Source: Phytopseudomonas punonensis (GTDB taxonomy: Bacteria; Pseudomonadota; Gammaproteobacteria; Pseudomonadales; Pseudomonadaceae). From it: DNA of 64,000 bases. Positions 63,398 through 64,000 of this stretch are shown here, piece by piece (position 1 is the first letter of the stretch; each line of letters opens with the position of its first letter). The position numbers and the translations under genes were made by a program. The stretch spans positions 1 to 64,000 of the forward strand of contig NZ_FRBQ01000010.1 of assembly GCF_900142655.1 (NCBI RefSeq). The letters run 5' to 3'. The notes beneath the pieces were generated by a model that did not search any database, had not been told where the DNA came from, and saw nothing but the letters and a program-made list of their open reading frames with translations.

Positions 63398-63880
63398 TCA
63401 GGCGCTTTTGGTCAGGCGCCGCAGAATATCCTTGGGAATGCCGCGGGTATCCAGAGGCAGCTTGTCCGGCGCGGGCTCCAGGCCCAGCTCGAACAGCCAG
63501 TTGAGGGCGTACTCGCGCAGCTGCTTCTGTTCGTAGTCGTGCCACTGCTGGCGCAGGGTTGGGAAGTGGTCGATCTCGTAGTCGAAGGCGCGCAGCGGCT
63601 TGCGGCCCGTCAGTGCGGCGCTGAGCAGCGGGTGAGCATTGAGGTCGTTCAGGGTGAACAGAAAGGACTCGCGCATCGCCACGCGCTGGGCCACATCGAG
63701 ATTCGGCACGGCGGTGTACCGGTCTGGGTTGAGCTGGATCTGCTGGCGCTCGTCGCTGCCCTGATCCTCGGGCGTCAAGGTCAGCACCGTGCCGGCTTCC
63801 ATGTCGAGCCAGTGCTCGAGGGTTTCGCGACCGTTGATCAATTGGGTCAGGGTATCGAGGTCGAGAGTGAGCGTGCGCAT
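63398..63880 (-). CDS. UPF0158-like protein
   Basis: This 160 aa acidic protein has the UPF0158-like features WLDMEAGTVLTLTP near residue 25 and FLFTLNDLNAHPLLSAALTGRKPLRAFDYEIDHFPTLRQQWHDYEQKQL in the middle. It has no membrane segment or catalytic motif. The function is unknown. ATG 63880 has AGAGG upstream. Confidence 0.7.
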   Translation of the reverse strand: MRTLTLDLDTLTQLINGRETLEHWLDMEAGTVLTLTPEDQGSDERQQIQLNPDRYTAVPNLDVAQRVAMRESFLFTLNDLNAHPLLSAALTGRKPLRAFDYEIDHFPTLRQQWHDYEQKQLREYALNWLFELGLEPAPDKLPLDTRGIPKDILRRLTKSA

Positions 63881-63923
63881 GGTGCCGGGCCTCTTTGCAA
63901 AGGAGCTTCACGGAGAACGAAAT

Positions 63924-63944
63924 GCCCGGCCATAGCGGCCGGGC
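63924..63944. terminator. Possible terminator at the window edge
   Basis: GCCCGGCC (63924-63931) and GGCCGGGC (63937-63944) form an 8-bp hairpin. On the minus strand it is followed by ATTTCGTT, so it may end a gene lying beyond base 64000. Confidence 0.45.
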
Positions 63945-64000
63945 TTTCACTCTGACTACGAAATGTTACGCAGGTGCCCGACGCCATCTTGGGCTCGATG

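Overview
The window reads as chromosomal DNA of a Pseudomonas-type gammaproteobacterium. It is GC-rich, and the ribosomal proteins, UvrA, Ssb, NrdR, DadA and DadX match what I remember of Pseudomonas homologues. Three blocks also follow P. aeruginosa gene order from memory: tuf to ssb, the oprG/zrg/rib/nusB/thiL/pgpA block, and the kauB/pauB/dadRAX/pauR/cycB/xpt block. No tRNA, rRNA, CRISPR, prophage or transposase gene was found.

Layout. 1-15040: EF-Tu (5' end missing) and the S10, spc and alpha ribosomal-protein operons, including secY and rpoA. Promoters are visible before rpsJ and at two internal operon boundaries. 15300-23400: katG, a ferritin/bacterioferritin, uvrA, a YajR-like transporter, ssb and a VanZ-like protein. 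23600-32600: two sugar-nucleotide/epimerase-like genes, oprG with a class II Anr/FNR-type promoter, a zinc-linked zrg-type ABC operon with a candidate Zur half-site, a CnoX/YbbN co-chaperone, a methyltransferase and a lipoprotein. 32700-39640: nrdR-ribD, then an FMN riboswitch controlling a second lumazine synthase, then ribE-ribBX-ribH-nusB-thiL-pgpA. 39650-46100: a solute-binding protein, a retropepsin-like protease, a Na+/H+ antiporter and a four-gene osmoprotectant ABC transporter. 46370-63900: polyamine and D-alanine catabolism (kauB, pauB-like oxidase, dadR, dadA, ridA, dadX, pauR), two transporter/phospholipase-type genes, a MocR regulator facing a DUF1127 gene, cytochrome c5, a CoA-hydrolase/transferase, xpt and a UPF0158-like protein.

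The working logic is core translation first, then flavin and zinc housekeeping, then amine use. PauB-like oxidase and KauB act in gamma-glutamyl-polyamine oxidation under PauR. DadA/DadX burn alanine under the Lrp-type DadR, with RidA clearing imine by-products.

The least expected content is between genes. Several families of small palindromic elements occupy intergenic space: three REP copies, three copies of a GTAGGGTGGA-ended palindrome, and six larger elements with terminal inverted repeats. One of the six appears to have inserted at a TA dinucleotide inside the signal-sequence codons of the cytochrome c5 gene, adding exactly 48 in-frame codons. Several others have a terminal repeat that overlaps or abuts the stop codon of a neighbouring gene. 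A common flanking arm is joined to three unrelated palindromes at different loci. These elements carry a short internal hairpin whose base pairs covary between copies.
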